This document shows positions 34,820-47,139 of a DNA stretch of 64,000 nt, one piece after another (position 1 is the first letter of the stretch; each line of letters begins with the position of its first letter). Made by a program: the position numbers and the translations under genes. The stretch is from Solen grandis (lineage: Eukaryota > Mollusca > Bivalvia > Adapedonta > Solenidae), in NCBI GenBank assembly GCA_021229015.1, contig CM037779.1:620001-684000 (forward strand). The letters are read 5' to 3'. A model generated the notes under the pieces. That model saw only the letters and a program-made list of their open reading frames with translations, did no database searches and was not told where the DNA came from.

Positions 34820-36110
34820 TCAAAAGAAATTGAAAGAATTCATTTGAAATTTTTTTAAATGTTAAAAGGTGTTAAATCTTCCAGTAGTAATGTTGCGGTT
34901 TACGGCGAAATATTAAATACATCATTTTTAAGGAGTGATATTGCAAAATTAAGAATTTCAGCATATTGCCTAAGAAATGAGACTGCAAGATATGCGAGAG
35001 AGAACTGAAAGAAGTGAGCGTTTTAGTCAAATATGTAATACAATACAATATCTTTATTTCTACCAGATCGGTAATATTTGCATATGTAAGAAAATGATTT
35101 ACAAGACAAATAAACACTGAAGAAAATATTACGATACAGGAAAGTAAACAGTTTCAATCTATGTACATGTATTTCTAATCACCTTTAATGTTTTAAACAA
35201 TCGTATAAATATCTGTAAGAGAGATTCAGAAAATCAATTTTGACTTACTGACAAAATGTAAGTTATTAGTTAACAACCTGACAATGGGGATATTTTTAAG
35301 ATATATAATATGGTTTATTTTAGTTAATAATTGCATTTCATGTAAAAACTGTTGGTAACGAACATTTCATTTGAAATATCAAACATCTCGGTCACCTATT
35401 TTCAGTTTTTTGTTGTTTTTTTAATTATCCTTAATTTTCAGAAATAGCAAAATCAATGTCTGAGATACAGTAGGCGAACAGACAGAAACTTACTGAAAAT
35501 AATGCGGCCTATCTAGCAAAAGAACGTGAAAGACGTAGGAAAATATATGTGCAAATAGTTAGCTCTCTAGAATTCAAAGATCGCTTCGAAATAAAAATAA
35601 TAAATAAATAAAAATAAATAAATAAAAAAAAAGAATAAAATGTTATCCAGTTTAACATTTAAGTTGTTAGATTTGTGTTAGGGCAATGTTCTATGGTTTC
35701 TTAAGCCATAAATCGGTATAGGTTTTCGTATGAACATATGCATTTTAGCTAATGTATGATTGGTAGCAGACATATCATTCGTTCAAGTGTATATCATTAT
35801 GGACAACATGCATCTCCATAATATTTAAGGGTTAAGATGTCATGTAAAATAATCCTGTCAGTGTATGCTCTCTAGTATGTTTGCACAAAGTTTTTGTATT
35901 TTTAATTATATTCACAGCTTTAAGTATTTGTCTTACAAAAACATAAAAATAACATGTAAATTTAATTTTAAAGTGCAAAATCGCTAGTAGGTGTTAATTG
36001 AGTTATACAATGATGGTATTAATATATCAATATTCTATTGATATGACATCCTTTAAATGCTCCTTTTGTTCCTTATTTAATTTACTATCAACCTTTTCTT
36101 GAATAAATGT
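34820..36110. other. Stretch without recognised genes
   Basis: AT-rich; a short AAATAA-type run at about 35595-35636. No WAP-like exon matching the signal exon at 37061 was found here. Confidence 0.5.
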
Positions 36111-36114
36111 TGTT

Positions 36115-36345
36115 GTTGTATTGGGGTTTACCGTCGCTGCGATAATATTTCAATCATATAGCGACGTCCAGCTAATTACAGGTGGAGGAAGACCCCGAGT
36201 ACACAGAGGTACCCGGGTAGAACCACCGACCTACCGCAAGCCAGCTGGAAGGCTTCCTCACATGAAAAATCCGAAGTCCCTACCGGGATTCGAACCCACA
36301 GCGGTGAGGGGCTGAGAGATTTGTAGTCCACGACTGTAACCGCTG
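36115..36345 (-). mobile_element. tRNA-headed SINE-like copy
   Basis: On the minus strand a tRNA-like head with B box TGTGGGTTCGAATCC is followed by GAAGCCTTCCAGCTGGCTTG, CTACCCGGGTACCTCTGTG and the tail AGCGACGGTAAACCCC. Confidence 0.65.
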
Positions 36346-37060
36346 TGACATGTCCGTTACTTTCTACCACTGTGTAACTTTATTATTGTAACTACTTATT
36401 AGCATTTACATTTGCTCTTAGTCTTGGATATTTTTTTTAAAAAAATGAGTCTATGAGGTATGCATTTAAAAGTAAAATTGTTAATAATATGCTATTCATA
36501 AAGATATGTTCTTTATAGAATACCTTGTAAAGAAACATTTCTAGTAATAAAAATAGTTATGAATTTTTTGTTGAACAACAAAGACGTACAATATAGTAAC
36601 AAAAATTGTATAATGACTTAAATTGTAAGGATACTTCCATAAATATGTCCTCTATCAAGATAACGTAATCTTTTCATATTGTTTTTTTTCTCCATACTTA
36701 AATGAGTTACAGTTTTACATAAACCTCCTTGGTAACGTACATGTCAAAGGTTATTTTTTTGTTAGTGGGTGAGTAATTGCCAGTATATCTTAACAAGTTT
36801 GTTCGTTAAATGATGTTCAAATAATTTTGCAAAAATGAAGCTGATACATTATTGTTAATTGTCGCATAGTTAAATAAACAATTAAAAAAAACATTGACAT
36901 TATATATTTTCACATGGGTCAAATGCACCTGCTTATTGAGAATGCGTTTAATTTTTTAAAAAAAAAAATTATATTTACATGAAAAAAAAAAGAAAGAAAG
37001 AATATTATAAAGATGATGAGAAATTTGATGATGATGATGATGTCTACAAACTTTCCTTAC

Positions 37061-37118
37061 ATTGGGCATCAACAAAAATGACTAGTCCAATCAACACCAC
37101 TACTATGAAGCTCTTCAT
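37061..37118 (-). pseudogene. Duplicate signal-peptide exon of the WAP-type gene
   Basis: Encodes MKSFIVVVLIGLVIFVDAQ plus one base, then a GTAAGG donor: the same length and phase as the exon at 44762-44819 and two residues different. The upstream 100 bp is also conserved. No partner WAP exon was found between here and the gap at 33929, so this copy looks partial. It could instead serve a different downstream exon that I do not recognise. Confidence 0.55.
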
Positions 37119-37250
37119 GTTTACGTTTGTTGGTATTTCAAATTTCCCTGTAATGGTTTAGTCACGTGACAGTCGGTGCCCGGCCTGATGACCGACCGAT
37201 ATCCGGGAGCTGCGTTAAAGGTGGGCAGCACACCTGACTACATTGTAGAA
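37119..37250 (-). promoter_or_regulatory. Conserved upstream region of signal exon, copy 1
   Basis: Nearly identical to 44820-44945 over about 100 bp. It includes the palindrome GTCACGTGAC (37161-37170, a CACGTG E-box) and CCGATATCCGGGAGCTGCG. No TATA box was seen. Conservation may only reflect recent duplication. Confidence 0.4.
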
Positions 37251-37479
37251 CGAGTAATTATCGTCTTGATGATGATCGTGATGATCATGATGGTGATGAT
37301 GATTCTATTTACATAAAGCTCATATAGATATGAATTTATACAAAGAACTGTATTTTGTACACACATGCAGTGTAATATGACAGAGATTCATTTATATATA
37401 CAGACACAAAAGCATTCATGCATACGCACATACAGGCAAACCTACGGTAATATGCTCATGTAACCATTACCGAGAGATT

Positions 37480-37620
37480 ATAGTCGCTGATAATCTACAA
37501 CTTAGCCCCTTACAGATGTAGGTTCGAGTCCAGACAGGGACATTTGGATTTTTCACGTGAGGAAGAGTTCCAGAAAGCTGGTTCTTGACACTTGGGGACT
37601 TCCTCCACCTGTAAGTAGCT
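37480..37620 (+). mobile_element. Partial SINE-like copy
   Basis: TGTAGGTTCGAGTCCAGAC (B-box-like) followed by CACGTGAGGAAGAGTTCCAG and CTTCCTCCACCTGTAAGTAG, matching the family at 36115-36345. Confidence 0.5.
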
Positions 37621-38335
37621 TGACTTCGCTATATATTGTTGCAACGGCAGTAACCTCTAGCATAACTCTCATATATACAAAATCGTATGATCGCTATGCA
37701 TCCACCGTCGGACACCGCCCACGTTTAGTTCGTTCAGTTACTCTCCATTTATCAAGGAGCGTTATCAGCAGCCGTTAGTTATCCGACGATGCTATGCATC
37801 ATGGGAAAACTTATTGTCGATCTGTACCGAAATCCCTACACTTTGTGTTACCTTTGGTGAGTTCTTATTATCTTTGTGTGTAATTACTTCACATATATGT
37901 TCAAAAGCAACTACAAACCTAGGAATATTTAAGCGGAGAAATTTACATCAGTCCCAATAAAACTTGTGTGTCCACCTTTAATATTCATAGAGATAGTTTA
38001 TGAGCAAGAAAAACCACCGTGTCATTGTTTTATTTTTTGGGATGTCGTTTCTCCTTTTCAAGTACAACATAACCACAATAATTTTATTGCGTTGGCGATT
38101 AATCCATCATGTCTTGAGGATATTAACAACGCAACAGTTAAATACTTAATGTATGCTCCTACGTGCGGCAGCCATTCATTTTCAGGAAAACACGAGATTA
38201 TTTGAAACAGGACATATGTGCATTTTTATAGTCACTTCTATAAAGCCACGATGTGTTTGTTTTCTTAGGTTTACCATGTCATCAGTTTAGTCCTTTTTGA
38301 ACTGTGTCTACATATGTGAGAGATCTAAAGCTGCT
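37620..38335. other. Stretch without recognised genes
   Basis: Unique-looking sequence with no supported exon. Confidence 0.4.
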
Positions 38336-38344
38336 TCACAGTGG

Positions 38345-38570
38345 AAGAGGGCGCCGTGGTGCAGTGGTAACGAATCCGATTACGGATCCGAAGGTTGTTG
38401 GTTCGAACCCCGTTGGAGGCAAGAATTTTTCATGACCTTCCCAGGCGCAAAGTACTGGTCCAATCCAGGACCATCGAGAGGGATTAGTATAAGTTGTAAG
38501 AACTTGTTCCCCAATCGAGGTAAAATAAATAAGTTTAAACTTAAAACTTTGATATTAAGCTTGATACCAC
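38345..38570 (+). mobile_element. tRNA-Arg-like SINE
   Basis: The head reads GCCGTGGTGCAGTGGTAACG, then GATTACGGATCCGAAGG and a B box GTTGGTTCGAACCCC. The loop TTACGGA would carry an ACG (Arg) anticodon, but acceptor and T stems have mismatches. A non-tRNA body follows (GCAAAGTACTGGTCCAA ... GAGAGGGATTAGTATAAG), so this is a SINE rather than a working tRNA gene. Confidence 0.65.
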
Positions 38571-39087
38571 ACACAGTATACTAACATTATCCAGACACCG
38601 GGTCAACCTGACCTGAAACTATCCTCATATGCTGAGTGCTATTTACAAGGGAGGTATAACAGTATCATTAAAACGACTTAGATATGTTGGGAATCAAACC
38701 AAGGTCTTCCATTTAAGCATGGACGTCAAAATTATTCGGCCATTATGACGGCAAAATCGAGGTATTCAAATGCTTGAAACATAGAAGAAAAAACGTGTAT
38801 TTCACATTAGACCCTTAATTTTAATTATAGATTAAATGCAAACTGTTTGAGAGAAGAATCACACATTCATTTTGGGTTATTATTATAATAACTATTAATT
38901 TAATGTTGTATAAAAGTATGTATTGAAGCTTGCATGCTTAACTATAGTGCAAAAATATAACAGTAAGTCCACGATGTAATTTAATATTTGCAGACTGACC
39001 ATTGAAACTGCAACAAGCAATACCAGAGGTAGTTTCAGAGCGTGGTAAAGTTATGGCAGGAATGGTCATACCTTTAGGACTAACGAC

Positions 39088-39590
39088 TTACAGGGGTTTG
39101 TACTCTGGAGTTTTGCCAGTCTCGTCAACATTAAAAATACGTTGTGGTTTTGTTTGAAAGTAATATTTATCAATGACATGCTCCAGTTCATTATAATATG
39201 ACGCAACTGTGTCAGCATTGACCACCCTTGTCCGTACAAGAGACAAAGACTTTGGTTTGAGACTTTTAAAGTCTGTGTGCCTTTTCAAAAATCTCATCAG
39301 TCACATCTCACTCAAGAGCTTGCTGTTTTGGGGAAACTTTCCGGGGAAAAAACTGCTGTGTCTGTGTCAAGCATTCTCAGGTCCATGTAATAATAGCCAT
39401 AACCTAAAAGAGTCATCCTTTTTATATGGTCAGAAAGAGACCTCCATTGACAGAAGAGATGCAGGTCCAGATTTATGTACGTCAGACTTGATGAGACCTC
39501 ATGCTTTGAGTGTTTGTTCTGGAACACCATGCAATTTAGCAGTCTTGTACATACTTACTTTGCCATCTTGTCATTTTTAAATGCCATTTC
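39088..39590 (-). pseudogene. pogo/Tigger-type transposase relic
   Basis: The minus strand reads SLVRTRVVNADTVASYYNEL, then YYFQTKPQRIFNVDETGKTP, typical of the start of the DDE domain in pogo/Tigger/jerky-like transposases. Just upstream (39580-39310), shifted frames resemble the helix-turn-helix region (HGVPEQTLK). The frame breaks and the catalytic triad is not complete. Confidence 0.65.
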
Positions 39591-40059
39591 CAATGAATCA
39601 AAATTATAATTCTTATATTTAGAATTATTTTTTGGATGCAACTAAAAATGAAATAGGCATGCAGTTATGCACTTTCAGAACTTTGATTTTGTGTATTCAA
39701 AACATTTGAGATGATCCCTCATAAATAAATGCTAACTTCCGATTAATTTTATGACATTAATGAAGCAAATCAGTCGGCTGCTTATAAAAGGAAAAACATG
39801 AATGAAAAAAGTTACAGAAAGACGAGGTGTGTAATTAGTTTGGTGCTTTTGTTGTTGTTGTTTTGTGTTGTTGATGGGGGGTTTGGGGGGGTTGTGTTTT
39901 TTTTTTAATGTATTTTATATAAATAACATGATTATAATATGATTTTACCTCTTTGAAGTTCATTTTCAATAAATATTGTAAGCTGTCAAATTTTATATCT
40001 CTGGTGTATACCAACCGTTGACGTCAACGCGCGCGTGAGCGCGCAAAGAGTGTAAATGT

Positions 40060-40720
40060 AAAATACCCCGAAAACTTGTTATACCAAGAAAACTGGTTAG
40101 TCAACCAATGGCATATTTTAAGTTTCAAGTCAATGCCTTTTACAATTTTTTAGTAATGTTCCGGACAAAAATTCATTATAAATAAATTAAAGGGAGATCA
40201 ATAAAATGGAACCAATTAGAGTTACGGTTCTAGGTCACTGCACTTCTCCTAGTCACCATATATGTATACTTAGATTTTGAGTAATGATCCGGACAAAAAT
40301 TTATTTTAAAATAAATTAAAGGGGAATAATTAAGGAATGGGACCAGGAAGAGCTACGGGTTTTGGTCACTGCACTTCTCCTAGTCACCTTATATGTATAT
40401 TTAAAGTTTCAAGTCAATACCTTATATAGAATTTGAGTAATGCTCCGGACAAAAATCATTATACAAAAATTAAAGGGGGATAATTTAAGTATGGGACCAG
40501 GGAGGGTAATGGTTCTTTTCACTGCACTTCCCCAAGTCACCATCTGTGTATGTTTAAAGTTAATTAATTGTATATATATTGAGTAATTCTCTAGACAAAA
40601 AGTCAAATATAATTAAATAAAGGGAAATAATTAAAAAATGGGACCATGTAGAGTTATGGTTCTTGGTCGCTGCACTTCCTCTGATTGGCATAATTTTTTC
40701 CATGTAAAAGTTCGATATGA
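40060..40720. repeat. Dispersed repeat, about 120-140-bp internal units
   Basis: About five units share GTCACTGCACTTCTCCTAGT, AAGTTTCAAGTCAATRCC and CCGGACAAAAATTCATTA. The same family occurs at 53610-54475. Confidence 0.75.
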
Positions 40721-40724
40721 TGTC

Positions 40725-42060
40725 ACATGTGATAAAAAAAGTATGGCCTGAACAAGGAAATGTTAACGCTGAACAGACGAATTTGTGACCGAAATAGATC
40801 AGACTTTTGCTTCAAAATACCAGTTTCTGTTCGGTTCTAAAAAAGGCCCTTAATTATGTCATAAATACTTACCATAATACATGTGTATTTACAAATACCC
40901 GATATTCTGGAAACAGGCTTTCACTTGTCCTGCCTAAAATGTTGATCTTATATTTACGCTCATTTGCAACAGAGGTGCTAAATCCATCGTGGAGAAAAGA
41001 CCATTGTCACATTTTTGTGAAAGCCATTTTTTATTTTTAGTTAGAACGAAACAATAACACCTGGCTGGACTTTTATTATGTTGAGAATGTGTTTTTTCCA
41101 TGTCACAAAGGTCGTTATTCCATTCTCAGATTACAGTGTCAAGAGACAAATATTTTTTTCTGAGGAATGATATTATACTACGCCAGTTTTTTGTTGGATC
41201 AGGCCTTCAAAGCAGTCTGATTTTAAAGCATATAGAAAATACTTTATCCAACTTTAGGTCTGACTGAGAAATACATCTTTTATGCGATATCAATATTTGT
41301 TTTAAATCTAGTTCATTATTCAAATCTTATTCAAGTCTTCTGAGAATACTTTTTAGCAAATTACGAATGATGCGAGCAGAATTTCTGCAAATTAGAATTA
41401 TTACCATATTTGAACCAATTCAAAGTACAAACTGAGTCAGACCGGTACAATATCGATTGGGGTGAGTTCTCATTTTATAACATTTTGCGCTAAAAGAGTT
41501 ATGAAACAAGCTTTTTCTAAATATTTTTCTGAAGTAAGATGCATCAAAAGTTACGCGAAGGAGTTTATCGAAAGTCGATCTGAATCTGGTCATCGGAGAT
41601 GTGGGTTTGCTGGAACATACCCACTCTCAATGTATTGAGATGGTGTTACAGATTGTCCTTCTGGTTAGTTTATGGCTAGGGCTATCCTGTTGGGGTTAGT
41701 ATTGGCAGCTTTGAAGCAAGTGAAGTTATGAGGATAGCTTCTATAGTCATATGGCGCTACAAGGTATTTGCATTTTTTTTATATAAGATAATGTGTATAT
41801 ATTTAGTTATTTGGTTGTTATAAAACATATTTGATATCTAGTGGAGTTTGAAATCATTGTATAATCATTTTTCTTATTTGAACGGCAAGGAAACCCCAAG
41901 GTAGATTCTTATCTAATTTATCAATGTTATAAACTGTTACCGCTCAGAAGGTAATATAATTATAATATCAATATATCAAATTGCTAACATTCAACGAAGC
42001 TTTAAGAGTGAAATAGGCACATTTGCAAAACATGAGGAAACAAAGCAGCTAAATAGCTAT
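40725..42060. other. Stretch without recognised genes
   Basis: AT-rich; short frames only. It lies downstream of the WAP-type gene. Confidence 0.4.
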
Positions 42061-42063
42061 ATA

Positions 42064-42069
42064 TTTATT
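42064..42069 (-). terminator. Polyadenylation signal AATAAA
   Basis: AATAAA on the minus strand, 9 bp after the TAG stop at 42079-42081 of the proposed last exon of the WAP-type gene. Confidence 0.5.
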
Positions 42070-42078
42070 CTATCATCA

Positions 42079-44819
42079 CTACAGAGTACATTTTTTCCCC
42101 GCAGGTCGCGGCAGTTCATCGCCTCCAAATCTACCTCCGTCCCCCGCCTGTAAAATAGTGTATAACATTCATGAAAAACTTATTTTATGTTGTCTGCGAA
42201 AACGTTTTAACAATTTGTACAGCTTGTTCTTCTTATCGTCCAATTAAATGCTTATATTTCGGCCAAAATTTGAAAAATATATATATATATATTGCATAAA
42301 ATGAACAGTGAGGTCTTGATATGTAGAAAAAGAGGAACTGGTGTTGCACGCAACACATGAGTCCCCTACCGATGTAGTGCATATTTTTTTCCGTTACCAT
42401 ATCAATCAGAATTTTGGTCCGAAAAAAAGAGATGTGCAGAATCTCCATAGTGCCATCTATTCATATACCAAGTTTAATATTATTATCTTAAACGGATTTT
42501 AAGTTATCGCGGGGTCCAGATTTCCGGACATCCAGACGAACAGACAGACGGAGGGCAAACCTATAGTCCCCTCCAGTGAAAACACCGGTAGGGGACTAAT
42601 AAAAGATATATGATGCTTACATGACCTAAGCGCATTATGGGCGGAACTATTCTTTACGTCATGTAACCTGCACAGAATGAAGGTCTATATATTCACAAAG
42701 CACAGTGATTGATGTTAAAAGCAATATAAAAGCAATTTTAGGAACTTGGTTCAATGACACGACAATGCTATCAGTTGCCATGGAAACTAATGAACAAATA
42801 AACATTTCCGACTTCAAAACTATCAGCATATCATATTGTTCACTATTCATCAATCATCATTACCCTAGAATAATTATTGGAATGTCAACTTTTAAGGTAA
42901 TCCATTTATCATTAAAATGTGACCATGGTCCATCGAATGTTTGTGGGAATTTTATAGTACATTCAAGTCTATATAGACTTAGAGCAAACTAGCCTTAAAC
43001 TCCAAGTCAGTGGATGCTTGCATATGCACTGGAGTCTTTTTAAGCATTCGAGGGACATGATTACGGTTTAATGATTGATGGGTTATCCTTAACATGTCCC
43101 GAAATTGAGAACTCGACTTACGCCCTTCGCCCCACGTTACACGTCTGCACCTGTAACCGCCACACGCTGCTGGGCAGCATCTCCTTCCGGGGCCACACTG
43201 ATTTATTCCCGCAGACGGGCTGCAGTCCACAATACATGTCCCGAAATCTACCGGTGGGGGACAGCCAGCTGGGGATAAATGGATGCATTCATCAATCTGC
43301 TATTATTTTACAAGATTTAGCCAACCAAAAGTTCCTTCCAGTGCACTTCTTAACTTTAAATAGGAAGGTCTAGGGTTAATAGAAATAGGTCTGTGAAATA
43401 ATATACGCAATATACATTGAGCAGCAAGCGCGATAATTAGAGATATCTGTAGTTCAGCTCAATCGTGAATAAAATCAAGGTCATGACCCCGTGGTGTTAC
43501 GAAAGGTAAAATCGATGTTTGTTTGTTGGGATTAACGTCCCACCGACAAAAATCGATGCCTAAGACCCCATGAACCCAGAGACTTTCAATCGAGAACTCT
43601 CCCATGGTTTCATGCTCCTGATTTCGGTTGAGACTTGCTGAGACTTATTGAGCTTGCTGTTGGCTGGTCCCACGTCATTATATGCAAACTCCGCCGCAGT
43701 AGTTACCTCCCCTTACTGTTGAGATAACCACTGCCTTCACAAGTAGATTTCGGCTGATATAGGCCGGATTTACTATTTCACTTTTGACTTCAGTTTTGAA
43801 TTTTTTTTATGTCAGTTTCGTCATATACCATGAAAATAACATTCGTGATTATGAGAAAAGTAAAAAATTAAATCAAATAACATTAATTTATAAAATTATG
43901 AATGTTGGCCACATGGTTTCAACTATCATCACGTGACTTGTTTGGTGGCAGTGGTTAAAGTAGCGTAGCTTGACGTAACCGGTGCGCGGAGTTTGCATTA
44001 TATGTCGGACATATAACTTCAAACTCCGCGCACCGGTTACGTCACACCTTACCTCCCTTTACAACTGTAAGAGGAGTAATACACATATCTTACTGCTAAT
44101 GGAGGACGTGACTGCACGAGACTTACGATGGCTCCTTTGTAATTCCAAGGTGCTACTCTTATTTCCGCCAAGTAGCCATGTACGATTAAAGACGGTTCTT
44201 CCCATGGGAAAGAATTATGATATATCTACATGTATTTATTTGATTATTTGCCAATTAGTCTACATTTATACACTTAGGCATCGGGCTTGTGTTTTGACTT
44301 TTTGAATGCGACCCCCCCCCCCTCTCTCTCTTCTTCTTCTTCTTCTTCTTCTTCTTCAATTATTCAAATTTGATATTATTTAGAATGATTACTTTCAACA
44401 AGAAGATATGACAGATGTGCTGAATTACACATACAGTTTACTTTAACTTTGTGTATGCGCGCGCGCGTAATTGTCATATGTTTAATACATGTTTGATATA
44501 TCCATGTTAAATCATGAGTCTCAACTTAACACAACAAATTAAACCCTGTTAGTAATATATTAATCACCTGCTCACATTGTAATTATCCTGACATGTGAAT
44601 ATTTAATTCTCGAAATGAAATAGCTCAGTGTTACGTAAATGATGGCGACAATGAAGAGGAAGAAGTAAGAAAAAAAAAACGAATGAAGACTATAATGATG
44701 ATGGAGACATTTGATGATGATGATGATGGTGGTGATGATGATGATGATAAATCATCCTTACTTTGGGCATCAACAACAATGACTAGTCCAATCAACACCA
44801 CTACGACGAAGCTCTTCAT
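42079..44819 (-). CDS. Small secreted WAP-type (four-disulfide core) protein
   Basis: Three minus-strand exons. Exon 1 (44819-44762, 58 nt) encodes the signal peptide MKSFVVVVLIGLVIVVDAQ, donor GTAAGG, phase 1. Exon 2 (43268-43141, 128 nt) follows ATCCCCAG, starts in the matching phase, and carries eight Cys in a WAP-like order: C-x8-C-x3-C-x8-C-x5-CC-x3-C-x4-C (GTCIVDC, CGPGRRCCPAACGGYRC). The C3-C4 loop is longer than usual. Exon 3 (42147-42079) follows TTTTACAG, encodes a Gly-rich tail (AGDGGRFGGDELPRPAGKKC) and stops 9 bp before AATAAA. The product would be about 84 residues, secreted. WAP proteins include protease inhibitors, antimicrobials and molluscan nacre proteins; which role applies cannot be told. 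If the exon 2 donor is four bases earlier (phase 1), the tail becomes RGGRR. A second exon 1 lies at 37061. Confidence 0.65.
42359..42598. mobile_element. Short element with CCCCTACCG inverted ends
   Basis: Left end GAGTCCCCTACCGATGT and right end ACACCGGTAGGGGACTA are inverted over about 16 bp. About 240 bp, non-coding, with CAGACGAACAGACAGACGG near the right end. It lies in intron 2 of the WAP-type gene. Confidence 0.65.
43505..43740. repeat. SINE-like fragment
   Basis: Contains GGGATTAACGTCCCACCGAC, a motif shared with the tails of the other SINE-like copies (8700, 48185). No clear tRNA head. Confidence 0.35.
43971..44044. repeat. Perfect 25-bp inverted repeat with nested 9-bp palindrome
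   Basis: 43971-43995 (TGACGTAACCGGTGCGCGGA...) is the exact reverse complement of 44020-44044. The 24-bp spacer itself contains TTATATGTC-G-GACATATAA, giving a near-continuous hairpin of 34 pairs. It is in intron 1 of the WAP-type gene. Confidence 0.9.
44324..44357. repeat. CT/CTT microsatellite
   Basis: A run of C and CT followed by about nine TTC triplets. Confidence 0.9.
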
Positions 44820-44945
44820 GTTTACGTTTGTTGGTTTTCTTAATTTCACTGTAATGGTTTAGTCACGTGACAGTCGGTGCCCGGCCTGATGACCGACCGA
44901 TATCCGGGAGCTGCGTTAAAGGTTGGCAACACACCTGACTACAAT
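44820..44945 (-). promoter_or_regulatory. Conserved upstream region of WAP-type gene
   Basis: About 100 bp upstream of the ATG are almost identical to the region above the duplicate exon, with palindrome GTCACGTGAC at 44862-44871. It may hold the promoter. No TATA box was recognised. Confidence 0.4.
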
Positions 44946-44999
44946 GTAGCAAAGGTATCCGGTACGTTACTTTGACCACAAAGACGGCCGCATTAAAGA

Positions 45000-46200
45000 A
45001 ATCAACAACCTTATATATATGAAGGAAGGTAACTTCTTCCATTGAAATCGTATATTATGTCGTTCCCACTGCCGTAACTCCTTTGATCATTGATAAATTT
45101 CATAAAATTGACCTAATTTTGTGTGAAAGGGATGAATAAAGACATTCAGGGACAAAAAAACACCCCTTGCCTTAGGAATCGCCCTAAAATTGTTTGCGAA
45201 TTCAAAAACTCGCCAATTTCTCCCCTATAAATCTATAGAAAACTAAAGCCACAATATCAGTGTTGAATGGACAGATACTGATATCCGTAAATCAGGCTAA
45301 CATCGCACGCGCTTACGAAAAAGTAAATACCACTCGCGAAATACCAGGATACCGCGAATACCATATCGGCCTATTTCCTTTAAATGTAAATATAATTTAT
45401 ATTAAATGTAAATAAATACAAAGGCCGATATACATAGTTCTGAATATAAGTTTGAGCTTGAGGAAGATTAGTTACATATTTTCTATATTTTCTATATATT
45501 AGTTTGGTATCTTTGTTTGGAAACGGGGCCGTTTCAACCATTTTATTCTTGAGTATTTTTGTTGACGCCATGTTCGGCAGTACACGTTACAATAACAGTT
45601 CCCTTCCACCCAAAGTAGTAACGATATGACGGAATATAGCATGATGTTCCTCCATTAGTACGGCCACAATGCTGAACGAAGCAGGGTCGATTTATACAGA
45701 ATATAGTATTAAAAACCCTGAGCGAAGTAACCTGCCTGGCGATAATAGTGTCAGAAGCTGATCACGTTGTTAGAATCGTGATCATGATGCTAATCGCTTC
45801 GACTTGTTTTATAGTATCTGTTTCTGTTCTATTTCATGGTTTTTGGTGGAAGGGTTTCATCAAAGTATACTTCTTTTTAATGAATGAATGAATGAATGAA
45901 TGAATGAATGAATGTTAGGTTAGAAATGGAAAAGGAGACCAGTCAAGTATAACTAATTGGCGGCCATTTTTCATGAATAATTTTCTTGATATAAAGAGTA
46001 CCGGAAATATCCTGCTCGAAGTTTACACTAAAGCTAGGAAAACTTACCTTCGCGGAACCCGGTTCAGATCCAATCTCATTAAAATCATATCCTAATTCAC
46101 GTCAGATTGACCTTTAAAGTAATTTATATGCACAAACAAATGCTCGATTTTAAACAAGTTAAATAACGCGTTTCTAACTGACTAAAGTAAGACATTTGTC
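45000..46200. other. Stretch without recognised genes
   Basis: Mostly unique AT-rich sequence, with an AATG tetranucleotide run at 45879-45914. Confidence 0.5.
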
Positions 46201-46212
46201 ACAGGGTGAGAA

Positions 46213-46290
46213 AAATGTGCAACTTGAGCGGGACTCGAACCCGGTGCCTTTTGATTTCGGGGCGAATGCTTTACTGAATGAGCTACGAAA
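46213..46290 (-). mobile_element. tRNA-like sequence (SINE head or tRNA relic)
   Basis: On the minus strand: A-box-like GTAGCTCATTCAGTAAAGC and B-box-like CCGGGTTCGAGTCCCGCT. The anticodon stem does not pair and the acceptor stem is mismatched, so it is not called as a tRNA gene. Confidence 0.4.
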
Positions 46291-47139
46291 TGTACGAGTT
46301 GTCGTTCTTTATGGGGGAAATCGCTTGGTTTTGTAGGGCACCTCAAGACCTTAATTACAAATTCTCAACACCGCAAGACTGTCGCAACGTTGAAAACTAA
46401 ATTAACATCATGCACATTTTCTCTCCGAATCTCAAGCGATTTTAGATCTGCAAGATCTGTAGTCTGAAGGTGCATGTACACGGTGACAGGCTTGGGGAGA
46501 AGTCAGTCAAACTTTGCGTTTGTCTTGCGAAGCCCGCACGGCAGTAGCACGAACACCTTGCAGTTGCAAATACGTTTTGTTGCAAGCACCGCAACACTGT
46601 TGCAAAGTGTACGACAAACAGTACAATTCACACGGCTGCCCTTCATCTGGCAATCTGACCACTTGGCGTCAAGAACCAGAGATAACATTGTCTTCCTCAA
46701 CCTCCTGGTCGACCTCGGGAAACTTAAGAACTTGATCTCTGCTACGCATCCAGTTGTGCAGCCTTATGGAACCAAAGACAATGATGATGGCCCTGGAATC
46801 GCTGACTTGCAAGATCGTCAGCAATTAAACACACCCACTGTTGTGCTAAGATGTTAAGGCATTATCAATATGCCACTCCCCTCGTCAAGTACTGCTTCAT
46901 CATCCAAATCCACATATCTTCGTTGCGTTATTCTTAGCACGTTAACATTCAACATCTTTAGCTGATAGGTAAGTGTAGTTCAAGCTGACCAAATCTTTGC
47001 CCATTTCATGATCCAGAAACTTATCTCTTTTTTTTTTCAAACAACCGTCTGACGCCATGCTTTTAATTGGAATATATATAGCAGATATTGTTTCATGTTA
47101 TATGTGTAATTTAGTATATATGAGACAGGTTTTTGTATA

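Noticed and set aside
38345..38420. Possible tRNA-Arg (ACG) gene
   Set aside because: Mismatched stems and a SINE body attached; related tails without the head occur elsewhere in the window.
46474..46857. 127-codon plus-strand frame, with a Cys-rich reading on the other strand
   Set aside because: Neither strand gives a known domain; the Cys-rich minus-strand reading has an in-frame stop. Left unassigned.
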